This document shows, piece by piece, positions 5,684 to 11,902 of a stretch of DNA of 11,902 nucleotides (position 1 is the first letter of the stretch; every line of letters begins with the position of its first letter). This stretch comes from Cellvibrionales bacterium UBA1969 (GTDB lineage Bacteria > Pseudomonadota > Gammaproteobacteria > Pseudomonadales > UBA7434): NCBI GenBank assembly GCA_002339085.1, contig DDDX01000074.1:1-11902 (forward strand), given 5' to 3'. The notes under the pieces are model-generated. The model was not told the DNA's origin, searched no databases, and was given only the letters and a program-made list of their open reading frames with translations. The translations under genes were made by a program, and so were the position numbers.

Positions 5684-7444
5684 TTAAAATTGCTCCTCTT
5701 TCAGCCCCATGGTCAGTTGGCTGTCGGCTTTTGCAGCAGTTGCATAGGCGCCGGCTCTTGGCAAGATATGTGCAGCGTAAAATTCTGCGGTAATAATCTT
5801 AGCGCCATAAAAGTCAGGGTCCTTACTGGTTTTCTCCATAGCAACCAATGCACTTTTTGCCATTAACCAGCCACCGAGCACTGTGCCACAAAGCATTAAA
5901 TAGTTCACGGAACAGGCACCAACTAAATCGACGTCGTCCATTACGCGACCGGTGATATCTAGACTGGCTTTCTGCCATTGGTCTAATGCTGTGGTCAGTT
6001 CAGCTGTTAACTGAGGCAAACTGTTCGATTTTGTTTGAAGTTGTTTAACCGTAGCCTCAACCTCAGCCATGACCGACATTAATTGAGCGCCGCCGTCCCG
6101 TAATATTTTCCTGCCAATGAGGTCAAGTCCTTGAATGCCGGTGGTGCCTTCGTAGATCGTGATGATTCTTGCATCGCGAACAAATTGTGCTGCGCCAGTT
6201 TCTTCAACAAAACCCATGCCACCATGGATTTGTACGCCCAAGCCAGTGACTTCTTGTGCGACTTCGGTAGCCCAAGCTTTTGCAATCGGGGTTAAGAATT
6301 CGAGGCGTTTATGAGCTGCTTCATCACCTTTTTCACCACGATCAAGTGAAGATGCAGCATTGTAATTAACTGCGCGAGCGGCCTCAGTCATTGCCTTCAT
6401 GTGCATAAGCATGCGACGAATATCACCGTGATGGATAATCGTTTTTGCTTCAACCTGACCCAATGGTGCACCTTGGACTCGATCCTTGGCATAATTTAAT
6501 GCGTGTTGGTAAGCACCTTCACACATGGCGACACCTTCAATGCCAACGTGTAAGCGAGCAGCATTCATCATTGTGAACATATATTTGAGGCCTTGGTTTT
6601 CTTCGCCAACTAAATAGCCAACGGCACCACCTTTTTCACCGTAATTCATCACGCAGGTAGGGCTGGCATGGATGCCTAGTTTATGCTCGACTGAGCTGCA
6701 AACAACATCATTCTGCTCACCGCAATTGCCATCTGCATCGATAAGAAATTTAGGCACGATAAACATTGAAATGCCTTTAACACCTTTAGGCGCGTCAGGT
6801 GTTCTTGCTAGCACCAAATGGATGATGTTGTCGGTCATTCGGTGATCACCCCAAGAGATATAAATCTTAGTGCCAGTAATTAAGTAGTGATCGCCATTTG
6901 GCACAGCTTTGGTTCTCACCGCGGCTAAGTCAGAACCGGCTTGTGGTTCTGTGAGGTTCATAGTGCCAGTCCACCGGCCGCTGACCATTGCGTCTAGGTA
7001 GCGTTCTTTGAGTTCATCACTGGCGTGTTTTTGCAGTGCACTAATAGCACCGATCGATAACATGGGGCCAATCGAAAACGATAGATTAGAAGCGGCCCAC
7101 ATTTCACTGACAGCCGAGGAAACGACATGGGGCATGCCCATTCCACCAAACTGTTCATCGCAGGGTAGGGTTGACCAGCCACCCTCAATGTATTTGGTAT
7201 AGGCTTCCTTATAGCCTGCCGCTTCTACAGCGCCGTCAGCGTCCATTTTTGTGCCTTCACGATCGCCGATGACATTCAAGGGTGAAAGTATTTCACTGGC
7301 AAATTTAGCGCCTTCCTCTAATACTGCGTCGACAGTTTCAATATCAATTGCTTCAAAGCTAGCAATTTCACAAATATCTTTCAGCTCGGCGAGTTCTTGC
7401 ATTGCGAAACGCATGTCTTTCAAGGGGGCTATATAATTGTGCAT
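5684..7444 (-). CDS. acyl-CoA dehydrogenase, long form with C-terminal extension (DmdC/FadE5-like)
   Basis: By family, this flavoenzyme introduces the alpha-beta double bond into an acyl-CoA thioester and passes electrons to ETF. It has 586 residues from the ATG at 7444, compared with about 380 for the basic family; the extra C-terminal 150 residues match the extended form found in FadE5-like and 3-methylmercaptopropionyl-CoA dehydrogenase (DmdC-type) enzymes. Visible motifs are the N-terminal YIAPLKDMRF typical of the long form, the FAD/substrate loop MNLTEPQAGSDL (about 162-173), QIHGGMGFVEE (about 405-415), and IYEGTTGIQ with the likely catalytic base Glu432. An in-frame TTG at 7459 would add five residues; ATG is preferred. 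Chain length or substrate cannot be read from the sequence, so neither DMSP degradation nor a specific fatty acid is claimed. EtfBA is encoded divergently next door. Confidence 0.94.
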   Translation of the reverse strand: MHNYIAPLKDMRFAMQELAELKDICEIASFEAIDIETVDAVLEEGAKFASEILSPLNVIGDREGTKMDADGAVEAAGYKEAYTKYIEGGWSTLPCDEQFGGMGMPHVVSSAVSEMWAASNLSFSIGPMLSIGAISALQKHASDELKERYLDAMVSGRWTGTMNLTEPQAGSDLAAVRTKAVPNGDHYLITGTKIYISWGDHRMTDNIIHLVLARTPDAPKGVKGISMFIVPKFLIDADGNCGEQNDVVCSSVEHKLGIHASPTCVMNYGEKGGAVGYLVGEENQGLKYMFTMMNAARLHVGIEGVAMCEGAYQHALNYAKDRVQGAPLGQVEAKTIIHHGDIRRMLMHMKAMTEAARAVNYNAASSLDRGEKGDEAAHKRLEFLTPIAKAWATEVAQEVTGLGVQIHGGMGFVEETGAAQFVRDARIITIYEGTTGIQGLDLIGRKILRDGGAQLMSVMAEVEATVKQLQTKSNSLPQLTAELTTALDQWQKASLDITGRVMDDVDLVGACSVNYLMLCGTVLGGWLMAKSALVAMEKTSKDPDFYGAKIITAEFYAAHILPRAGAYATAAKADSQLTMGLKEEQF

Positions 7445-7483
7445 ATGGTTTCCAGTCAATTGTGGTGGATATGAGGTTTCTGA

Positions 7484-7498
7484 ATCGTTTTTGACGAT
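7484..7498. promoter_or_regulatory. 15-bp dyad (putative operator) in leader of acyl-CoA dehydrogenase gene
   Basis: ATCGT-TTTTG-ACGAT is an inverted repeat with a 5-base centre, extendable by one more pair to AATCGT/ACGATT. It lies about 40 bases before the ATG at 7444 and 11 bases downstream of a TATAAA box on the minus strand. It shares 12 of 15 bases with the palindrome upstream of the FabH-like gene, in the same relation to the promoter, so the two are probably bound by the same regulator. Confidence 0.55.
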
Positions 7499-7509
7499 TA
7501 ATTTACGAT

Positions 7510-7515
7510 TTTATA
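7510..7515 (-). promoter_or_regulatory. candidate -10 box of acyl-CoA dehydrogenase gene
   Basis: On the minus strand this reads TATAAA (within TATAAAAT), five of six matches to the -10 consensus. The -35 region is poor; TTAGTA at 16 bases is the nearest candidate. The implied start near 7503 places the 7484-7498 dyad in the first 20 transcribed bases, as expected for a repressor-controlled promoter. Confidence 0.4.
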
Positions 7516-7824
7516 GGGCCTTTGGTTCTATTACTAATACTTTAGCCGAAAAAATATGCCCTGATAATACAAACACCATCATCTCAACTAAAAAAACATA
7601 GATTCCTCGAATGTCTCGTATATACCGTGCTTATAAAGAGATGTGAAGCTGGTCAATTAAGTCGAATATCAGAGGTTTACTGGTCTGCATAAGAGTTATT
7701 GCTATTGACCAATGTGCGGTAAGGCGTCAAAATTAGCGATTGCTTAGCTTGTCAAATATACATTCGCTTTGCTGAGTATTTTATATAGGTTGCTTTTCAA
7801 CCACTTTAACCACCTGAATTGATT

Positions 7825-7845
7825 TAAGTCATGATCTAAGTCATG
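7825..7845 (+). promoter_or_regulatory. direct repeat upstream of etfBA (putative activator site)
   Basis: TAAGTCATG occurs twice, at 7825-7833 and 7837-7845, exactly 12 bases apart start to start, just over one helical turn. The second copy covers and slightly overruns the expected -35 position for the TATAAA at 7858-7863, which lacks a consensus -35. This fits an activator binding two direct half-sites, though a repressor is equally possible. Confidence 0.4.
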
Positions 7846-7857
7846 GCGGGCCAAGTA

Positions 7858-7863
7858 TATAAA
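7858..7863 (+). promoter_or_regulatory. candidate -10 box of etfBA promoter
   Basis: TATAAA within TATATAAAAT, 45 bases before the etfB ATG, implies a transcript start near 7870 and a leader of about 40 bases. No consensus -35 is present at 16-18 bases; the direct repeat at 7825-7845 occupies that place. Confidence 0.4.
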
Positions 7864-7908
7864 ATCATTTATTAAATCTATCTAACACTGACCAAATTCG
7901 GAGCATTC

Positions 7909-8658
7909 ATGAAGGTTCTGGTAGCAATAAAGCGCGTTGTTGATTACAACGTTAAAGTTCGACCCAAGGCAGACGGTTCTGACGTTGAGTTGAATAACGT
8001 CAAGATGTCACTCAACCCATTTTGCGAAATAGCCGTGGAAGAGGCGGTTCGATTAAAGGAAGCCGGAACAGCCACTGAAATCGTTGCTGTTTCAATCGGA
8101 CCAAAAGTCGTCCAAGAACAATTGCGTACAGCCTTAGCATTGGGTGCTGACCGAGCAATCATGATTGAGACTAACACCGAGGCTCAACCGCTGGGCGTTG
8201 CAAAATTATTAAAAGGTGTTGTTGATAATGAGAGCCCTGATTTAATTGTCATGGGTAAGCAGTCAATCGATGGCGATAATAACCAAACGGGTCAAATGTT
8301 GGCGGCGCTCGCCGGCATCGGGCAGGGCACTTTTGCTTCAAATATTGAAGTGTCTGACGGCAAGGTCAATGTGACGCGTGAAGTTGATGGTGGCTTACAA
8401 ACAGTTTTATTAGCATTGCCCGCAGTGGTGACCACCGACCTCCGCTTGAATGAGCCTCGCTATGCATCATTGCCAAATATCATGAAGGCAAAAAAGAAGC
8501 CCTTAGATATCCTAACTCCAGATGATTTGGGTGTTGATCTCAATCCGACTGTCAGTATGCTGAAAGTCGAGCCTCCAGCTGAGCGTGAGGCCGGAATTAA
8601 AGTAGAATCGGTCGAAGAGTTAGTAGAAAAACTTAAAAATGAGGCGAAAGTAATCTGA
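7909..8658 (+). CDS. etfB: electron transfer flavoprotein beta subunit
   Basis: This is the small subunit of the soluble heterodimer that collects electrons from acyl-CoA dehydrogenases; by family it binds AMP. The 249 residues are full length. The N-terminus MKVLVAIKRVVDYNVKVR, the internal GKQSIDGDNNQTGQMLA (nucleotide-binding region, around 117-133) and the signature LRLNEPRYASLPNIMKAKKK (the recognition loop that docks partner dehydrogenases, around 178-197) are all plain to read. The ATG at 7909 follows GGAG at 7900-7903 by five bases. The stop overlaps the etfA start by one base (TGATG), so the two subunits are translationally coupled, as expected for a 1:1 complex. The likely electron donor is encoded divergently and the acceptor ETF-QO farther left. 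Confidence 0.97.
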   Translation: MKVLVAIKRVVDYNVKVRPKADGSDVELNNVKMSLNPFCEIAVEEAVRLKEAGTATEIVAVSIGPKVVQEQLRTALALGADRAIMIETNTEAQPLGVAKLLKGVVDNESPDLIVMGKQSIDGDNNQTGQMLAALAGIGQGTFASNIEVSDGKVNVTREVDGGLQTVLLALPAVVTTDLRLNEPRYASLPNIMKAKKKPLDILTPDDLGVDLNPTVSMLKVEPPAEREAGIKVESVEELVEKLKNEAKVI

Positions 8659-9587
8659 TGAGTATTTTAGTTATTGCAGAACATGACAACGCCAGCTTAA
8701 AAGGCGCAACTTTAAATACCTTAACTGCTGCGGTTGCTATTGGGGGAGAGATTCATTTATTGGTGGCTGGGAGTGACTGTGGCCTTGCTGCAAAAGAAGC
8801 GGCTGAGGTTGGGGGTGTGGCTAAAGTTTTAGTCGCAGACAATGCGGTTTATGCGCATCAGTTAGCAGAAAATGTAGCGGCCTTGGCGACTGAACTTGCT
8901 GCCGATTATGATGTGGTTTTAGCTCCAGCAACCGGTAACGGTAAAAATATATTACCTCGAGTAGCCGCTTTACTAGATACGCAAATGATTTCTGAAATCA
9001 TTAGCGTTGAGTCGCCTGATACATTTAAGCGACCTATTTATGCAGGGAATGTTATTGCTACGGTTCAATCAGGTGATATTAAGAAAGTTATCACCGTTCG
9101 CGCAACGGCATTTGATGCTGTAGAGACCAGCGGCGGTAGTGCAGAAGTGGTTTCAGTAGACCAAGTGACGGATGCGGGCGTATCTTCTTTTGTCAGTGAG
9201 GAGCTCGCGGTATCAGATCGACCAGAATTGACAGCAGCTAATATTGTCGTCTCTGGTGGCAGAGGGATGCAAAACGGCGATAACTTTAAATTGATTGAAG
9301 CCGTTGCTGATAAGCTGAATGCAGCAATGGGTGCTTCGCGGGCTGCCGTCGATGCTGGCTTTGTGCCGAATGATATGCAGGTTGGACAAACGGGTAAAAT
9401 TGTTGCGCCTGACCTTTATATTGCGGTTGGCATTTCTGGAGCGATACAACATTTGGCGGGTATGAAAGACAGTAAAATTATCGTTGCGATTAATAAAGAT
9501 GAGGATGCGCCGATATTTCAAGTGGCTGACTATGGCCTGGTTGCTGATTTATTTGAAGCTTTACCGGCCTTAGAGGCTCAGCTTTAA
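8658..9587 (+). CDS. etfA: electron transfer flavoprotein alpha subunit
   Basis: This is the FAD-carrying subunit of ETF, partner of EtfB. The 309 residues match the usual bacterial length. The N-terminal half is the variable domain beginning MSILVIAEHDN. The C-terminal half is the FAD domain, with VSGGRGMQ (about residues 197-204), GASRAAVDAGF, QVGQTGKIVAPDLYIA, and the family signature YIAVGISGAIQHLAGMKDS followed by IVAINKDEDAPIF. The ATG overlaps the last base of etfB. A strong intrinsic terminator follows 35-60 bases downstream, so etfB-etfA is a two-gene operon. ETF here is most likely the conventional type serving beta-oxidation: the neighbours are an acyl-CoA dehydrogenase and ETF-QO, with no sign of a bifurcating FixABCX set. 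Confidence 0.97.
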   Translation: MSILVIAEHDNASLKGATLNTLTAAVAIGGEIHLLVAGSDCGLAAKEAAEVGGVAKVLVADNAVYAHQLAENVAALATELAADYDVVLAPATGNGKNILPRVAALLDTQMISEIISVESPDTFKRPIYAGNVIATVQSGDIKKVITVRATAFDAVETSGGSAEVVSVDQVTDAGVSSFVSEELAVSDRPELTAANIVVSGGRGMQNGDNFKLIEAVADKLNAAMGASRAAVDAGFVPNDMQVGQTGKIVAPDLYIAVGISGAIQHLAGMKDSKIIVAINKDEDAPIFQVADYGLVADLFEALPALEAQL

Positions 9588-9621
9588 TCTTGTTGAGCCA
9601 TTGGTTTATATGGCCAAATAT

Positions 9622-9649
9622 AAAAAACCTGGCGAGTCCAGGTTTTTTT
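9622..9649 (+). terminator. intrinsic terminator of etfBA
   Basis: AAAAAACCTGG and CCAGGTTTTTT pair perfectly over 11 bp around the loop CGAGT (9633-9637), and the right arm runs into seven Ts at 9643-9649. The A run on the left would also let it work in the opposite direction. It ends transcription 35-62 bases after the etfA stop and separates the operon from the DUF501 gene. Confidence 0.9.
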
Positions 9650-9681
9650 ATGAATGCAGATAGTAATAGGTGTAAAGCGCT

Positions 9682-10218
9682 GTGAGCAATTCAGTAGATA
9701 TCTCGGGAATCATCCTAGAAAAAAAAGGTTCCCAAGCTATTGCGCCTGCAGTAGTTGCACAAATAAAAACCTTGCTTAGACGTGAACCAAGAGGCCTTGA
9801 AGCCGTTGAAGTGGTTGATTATCTTGGTGCGCCCTCGGTAATACGAGTGGCAAGCTTAGTCGATGATAAACCATTCCCAACTATGTACTGGCTGGTTGAT
9901 AAGCAGTTGAATTATCGTATTGATCAGTTAGAGGCCGGAGGGCTTATCACTCGTATGCAACAAATGATCGATGCGGACGAATCATTGCAGAGTGCAATGA
10001 TTCACGATCATCAACAGTTTATTTTACGGCGCGAAAGTCACATGTCGAAAGCGATTAAGCAACGTTTAATCGATCATGATTACTTTGACCCTTTACAGCG
10101 GCGAGGTATTGGCGGCATAGCAAACTTTACTCGCATTCGATGTCTACATACTTACTATGCTTCTCACTTAGTGAACCCAAATACCATTGGCAGTTGGCTT
10201 GATAAAGAATATCTTTAG
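9682..10218 (+). CDS. DUF501 family protein
   Basis: This 178-residue protein has no signal peptide or membrane segment. The family core is recognisable: GAPSVIRVASLVDDKPFPTMYWLV (about residues 49-72), corresponding to the family pattern P-x-V-x-x-x-P-x-x-x-x-G-x-P-F-P-T-x-x-W-L, then an LEAGGLI block, and at the end RIRCLHTYYASHL and NPNTIGSWLD, corresponding to the conserved C-L-H-x-x-Y-A-x-x-L. The conserved Cys and His residues could bind a metal or form an active site, but the function is unproven. The start is GTG at 9682; its ribosome binding site is weak (AGG about 11 bases upstream), and no better start is visible. The gene begins 32 bases after the etfBA terminator and its promoter is not obvious. 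The SRPBCC gene follows after 46 bases, probably on the same transcript. Confidence 0.85.
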   Translation: MSNSVDISGIILEKKGSQAIAPAVVAQIKTLLRREPRGLEAVEVVDYLGAPSVIRVASLVDDKPFPTMYWLVDKQLNYRIDQLEAGGLITRMQQMIDADESLQSAMIHDHQQFILRRESHMSKAIKQRLIDHDYFDPLQRRGIGGIANFTRIRCLHTYYASHLVNPNTIGSWLDKEYL

Positions 10219-10264
10219 AGCAAGATATCCATTCGGATGTCATGGATTACTTAGGAGCTAAAGC

Positions 10265-10684
10265 ATGGTAGAACTTACAGTTATTCGTAACATAAGCGCA
10301 AGTGTCGATACTGTCTGGGCAGTATTGGATGACTACGGTAATTTATCATGGATTCCCGGCGCTGATAATGTTGAAGTGATTGGTGAAGGCGTTGGGATGA
10401 CAAGAAGATTGCATATGCCCGGTCTCGATTCGCCGATTGATGAGACACTCACTGCGAAAGATATTTCAGCTAAGACCTTTAGCTATACCATACCTAAGAA
10501 TGCTGTTATTCCTTTTGATGACTACAATGCAACTGTTTCAGTTACAGGTGATGCTGGCTCAGCAACCGTCAACTGGTACTGCAGCTTTGATCAGGGTGAT
10601 GTGCCCGAAGCGGATGCAAAGTCAATGATCGAAGGCAGTTACACGATGATGCTAGACGCCTTAGCAGATAAATTAGAAGGCTAA
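10265..10684 (+). CDS. SRPBCC (START-like / polyketide cyclase-type) protein
   Basis: This 139-residue soluble protein has the usual SRPBCC length and pattern: strand VELTVIRNISASVDTVWAVLDDYGNLSWIPG (helix-grip entry with the D-Y-x-x-x-x-W-I-P-G block), then a series of beta strands including MTRRLHMPG and TFSYTIP, a late WYCSF strand, and a long C-terminal helix ending MLDALADKLEG. The fold encloses a hydrophobic cavity that binds lipids or other ligands; the ligand cannot be told from the sequence. The ATG at 10265 follows AGGAG (10253-10257) by seven bases. It sits 46 bases after the DUF501 gene and converges with the RND gene, with only 12 bases between their stop codons. Confidence 0.88.
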   Translation: MVELTVIRNISASVDTVWAVLDDYGNLSWIPGADNVEVIGEGVGMTRRLHMPGLDSPIDETLTAKDISAKTFSYTIPKNAVIPFDDYNATVSVTGDAGSATVNWYCSFDQGDVPEADAKSMIEGSYTMMLDALADKLEG

Positions 10685-10696
10685 AAGCGAAGTGAT

Positions 10697-11902
10697 TTAG
10701 AGGTTTTGCTCAGAGGGGGTCTTGCCTTCCCTGAGCCAACCGATTATATCCTCTAGTATCAGGCAAAAACAAGGCACGACTAGCAGTGCAATGAATGATG
10801 AGGTCAGTACGCCAAAGGCAAGAGAAATGGCAATTGGGGTAAACATCATCGTTGAAATTGACTCATTAATTAATAATGGAATTAGACCAACAAAGGTTGT
10901 GGCCGAGGTTAGTACTAGCGGCCTAAACCGTGACATTGCAGCGCTTACAAGAGCACTGTAAGGTTTTTTGAGACGGCTTTTCTCGCGGTTATAAAAATCG
11001 ACCATAATTAAACTGGCATTAACGGCAACACCAGATAATGCCATGATACCAAGCAGAGAGAAAAACATTAAGTCTTGTCCCATAATAATATGGCCGATCA
11101 CCGCCCCGCAGGCACCAAAGGGGATGACGCTCATGACAATCAAGGGTTGCAGATAAGATTTTAATGGGATCGCTAATAAGGTATAAATGGCGAACATCGC
11201 GATACTGGCTGTAATTAAGAGGCTACTTGCCGCCTCTTGTTTTTCTTCTGCCTCGCCCGCCAGATTGGTAGCAATGTCATATCGCTTAGCGAGCGCTGGC
11301 ATGATACGGCTTTCGAGATCACCCAGTACCTCCTCAGGGGTAATAATGTTTCGATCAACATCTGCTGTGACACTAATCACTCTTAGCCCATTAATACGCT
11401 TAATATTAGCAGTGCCTCGCCCCATCGACGCATCAGCAACCGCCGAGAATGGAATTTCATTGCCTTCACTGGTTCTAATTTGCATTTGTTCAATGTTGTT
11501 TAACGATCGTCTTTCGGACTTGGGGTAGCGAACCATGATTTTTAGATCTTCACGACCACGTTGTAGTCGCTGTACCTCTTCACCATAGAACGCTTGCCTG
11601 ACTTGGGTGGCAAGGTCTTGAGCAGTCAGGTTAAGGGAGCGAGCGCTGTCCTTAATTGTGAGTTTAAGTTCACGTTTGCCGCCTTCAAATGAATCGACAA
11701 TATCCATAACGCCAGGGTAAGCTTTTAATTCTCCGCTAAGATCTGAAGCCGCTTTTTCAAGCGCGATGATATTTCTCCCACGTAATTCAATTTCAATCGC
11801 TTTACCTGATGAGAATACCTCTGCAGTGAATGTTAGGTTGTCTACTTTAGGTATATTGCCGCTTAGATTACGCCAACGTTTAACCAAATCATTGGGTGTC
11901 AG
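10697..11902 (-). CDS. RND efflux pump inner-membrane subunit, C-terminal part (5' end outside window)
   Basis: The reading frame on the minus strand is open to the window edge; the TTG at 11887 is internal, since the codons before it continue the protein (LTPND, then LVKRW). About 401 C-terminal residues are visible of the roughly 1,030 typical of HAE-type RND permeases. The first part is the second periplasmic porter region. Then follow five membrane segments corresponding to TM8-TM12 of AcrB, including SLLGIMALSGVAVNASLIMV, with VDFYNREKSR following it, and RFRPLVLTSATTFVGLIPLL. The family exports drugs, lipids or other hydrophobic compounds by proton antiport with a periplasmic adaptor and outer-membrane channel, neither of which is seen here. 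The Lys of AcrB TM10 is not present in the visible TM10, as in many HAE homologues. The stop is 12 bases from that of the convergent SRPBCC gene, with no terminator between. Confidence 0.92.
   Translation of the reverse strand: MTPNDLVKRWRNLSGNIPKVDNLTFTAEVFSSGKAIEIELRGRNIIALEKAASDLSGELKAYPGVMDIVDSFEGGKRELKLTIKDSARSLNLTAQDLATQVRQAFYGEEVQRLQRGREDLKIMVRYPKSERRSLNNIEQMQIRTSEGNEIPFSAVADASMGRGTANIKRINGLRVISVTADVDRNIITPEEVLGDLESRIMPALAKRYDIATNLAGEAEEKQEAASSLLITASIAMFAIYTLLAIPLKSYLQPLIVMSVIPFGACGAVIGHIIMGQDLMFFSLLGIMALSGVAVNASLIMVDFYNREKSRLKKPYSALVSAAMSRFRPLVLTSATTFVGLIPLLINESISTMMFTPIAISLAFGVLTSSFIALLVVPCFCLILEDIIGWLREGKTPSEQNL

Larger units (their letters stand above)
7445..7908. other. divergent intergenic region between acyl-CoA dehydrogenase and etfB
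   Basis: This 464-base gap holds the leftward promoter and dyad at 7484-7515 and the rightward promoter elements at 7825-7863. The AT-rich middle (about 7540-7800) shows no open frame with a credible start, no RNA-like fold and no repeat that I can support. A TTGTCA at 7749-7754 resembles a -35 box but has no -10 at proper spacing. Confidence 0.5.

Noticed and set aside
7442..7459. Acyl-CoA dehydrogenase start at the TTG at 7459
   Set aside because: The TTG has no better ribosome binding site and adds MTGNH before the family-like MHNYIAPLKDMRF. The ATG at 7444 is preferred.
7658..9587. Electron-bifurcating ETF (FixAB type)
   Set aside because: No fixC or fixX neighbours, and the partner genes are a conventional acyl-CoA dehydrogenase and ETF-QO with its own iron-sulfur domain.
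11187..11528. 113-residue + strand frame antisense to the RND gene
   Set aside because: It is the complement of a strongly coding membrane protein and shows no family motif of its own.
1..11902. CRISPR array, insertion sequence, phage or defence genes
   Set aside because: No regularly spaced repeats, transposase, integrase, terminal inverted repeats or nuclease/toxin motifs were seen on either strand.

Overview
The window looks like an ordinary chromosomal segment of a heterotrophic, probably marine, gammaproteobacterium. That is an inference from the gene families and moderately AT-leaning base composition; no taxonomic marker is present. I see no rRNA, tRNA, CRISPR array, insertion sequence, phage gene or sign of recent transfer. 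The layout is dense single genes and short operons with short intergenic regions.

Layout. (1) The 3' part of a SerA-type D-3-phosphoglycerate dehydrogenase runs in from the left edge on the + strand. (2) A + strand pair follows: a small predicted outer-membrane lipoprotein and a DUF1285 protein, both starting with GTG. (3) Three minus-strand genes come next, each with its own upstream gap: ETF-ubiquinone oxidoreductase, a FabH-like ketoacyl synthase III, and a long-form acyl-CoA dehydrogenase. (4) After a gap of about 460 bases, the divergent + strand operon etfB-etfA ends in a clear intrinsic terminator. (5) A DUF501 protein and a SRPBCC (START-like) protein follow on the + strand. (6) The C-terminal part of an RND efflux pump inner-membrane subunit runs out of the right edge on the minus strand.

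The functional core is about 2.5-9.6 kb. It encodes a complete route for electrons from acyl-CoA oxidation to the quinone pool: acyl-CoA dehydrogenase, then EtfBA, then ETF-QO. A thiolase-fold condensing enzyme sits between the dehydrogenase and ETF-QO. The individual enzymes are well known.

The most interesting non-coding signal is a near-identical 15-bp dyad (ATCGTTT-N3-ACGAT) upstream of both the acyl-CoA dehydrogenase and the FabH-like gene. In each case it lies just downstream of a plausible -10 box, which suggests a shared repressor. The etfBA promoter instead carries a perfect 9-bp direct repeat with a 12-bp period. I did not find a convincing previously undescribed multi-gene system. 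The uncharacterised pieces are the lipoprotein/DUF1285 pair and the DUF501/SRPBCC pair.
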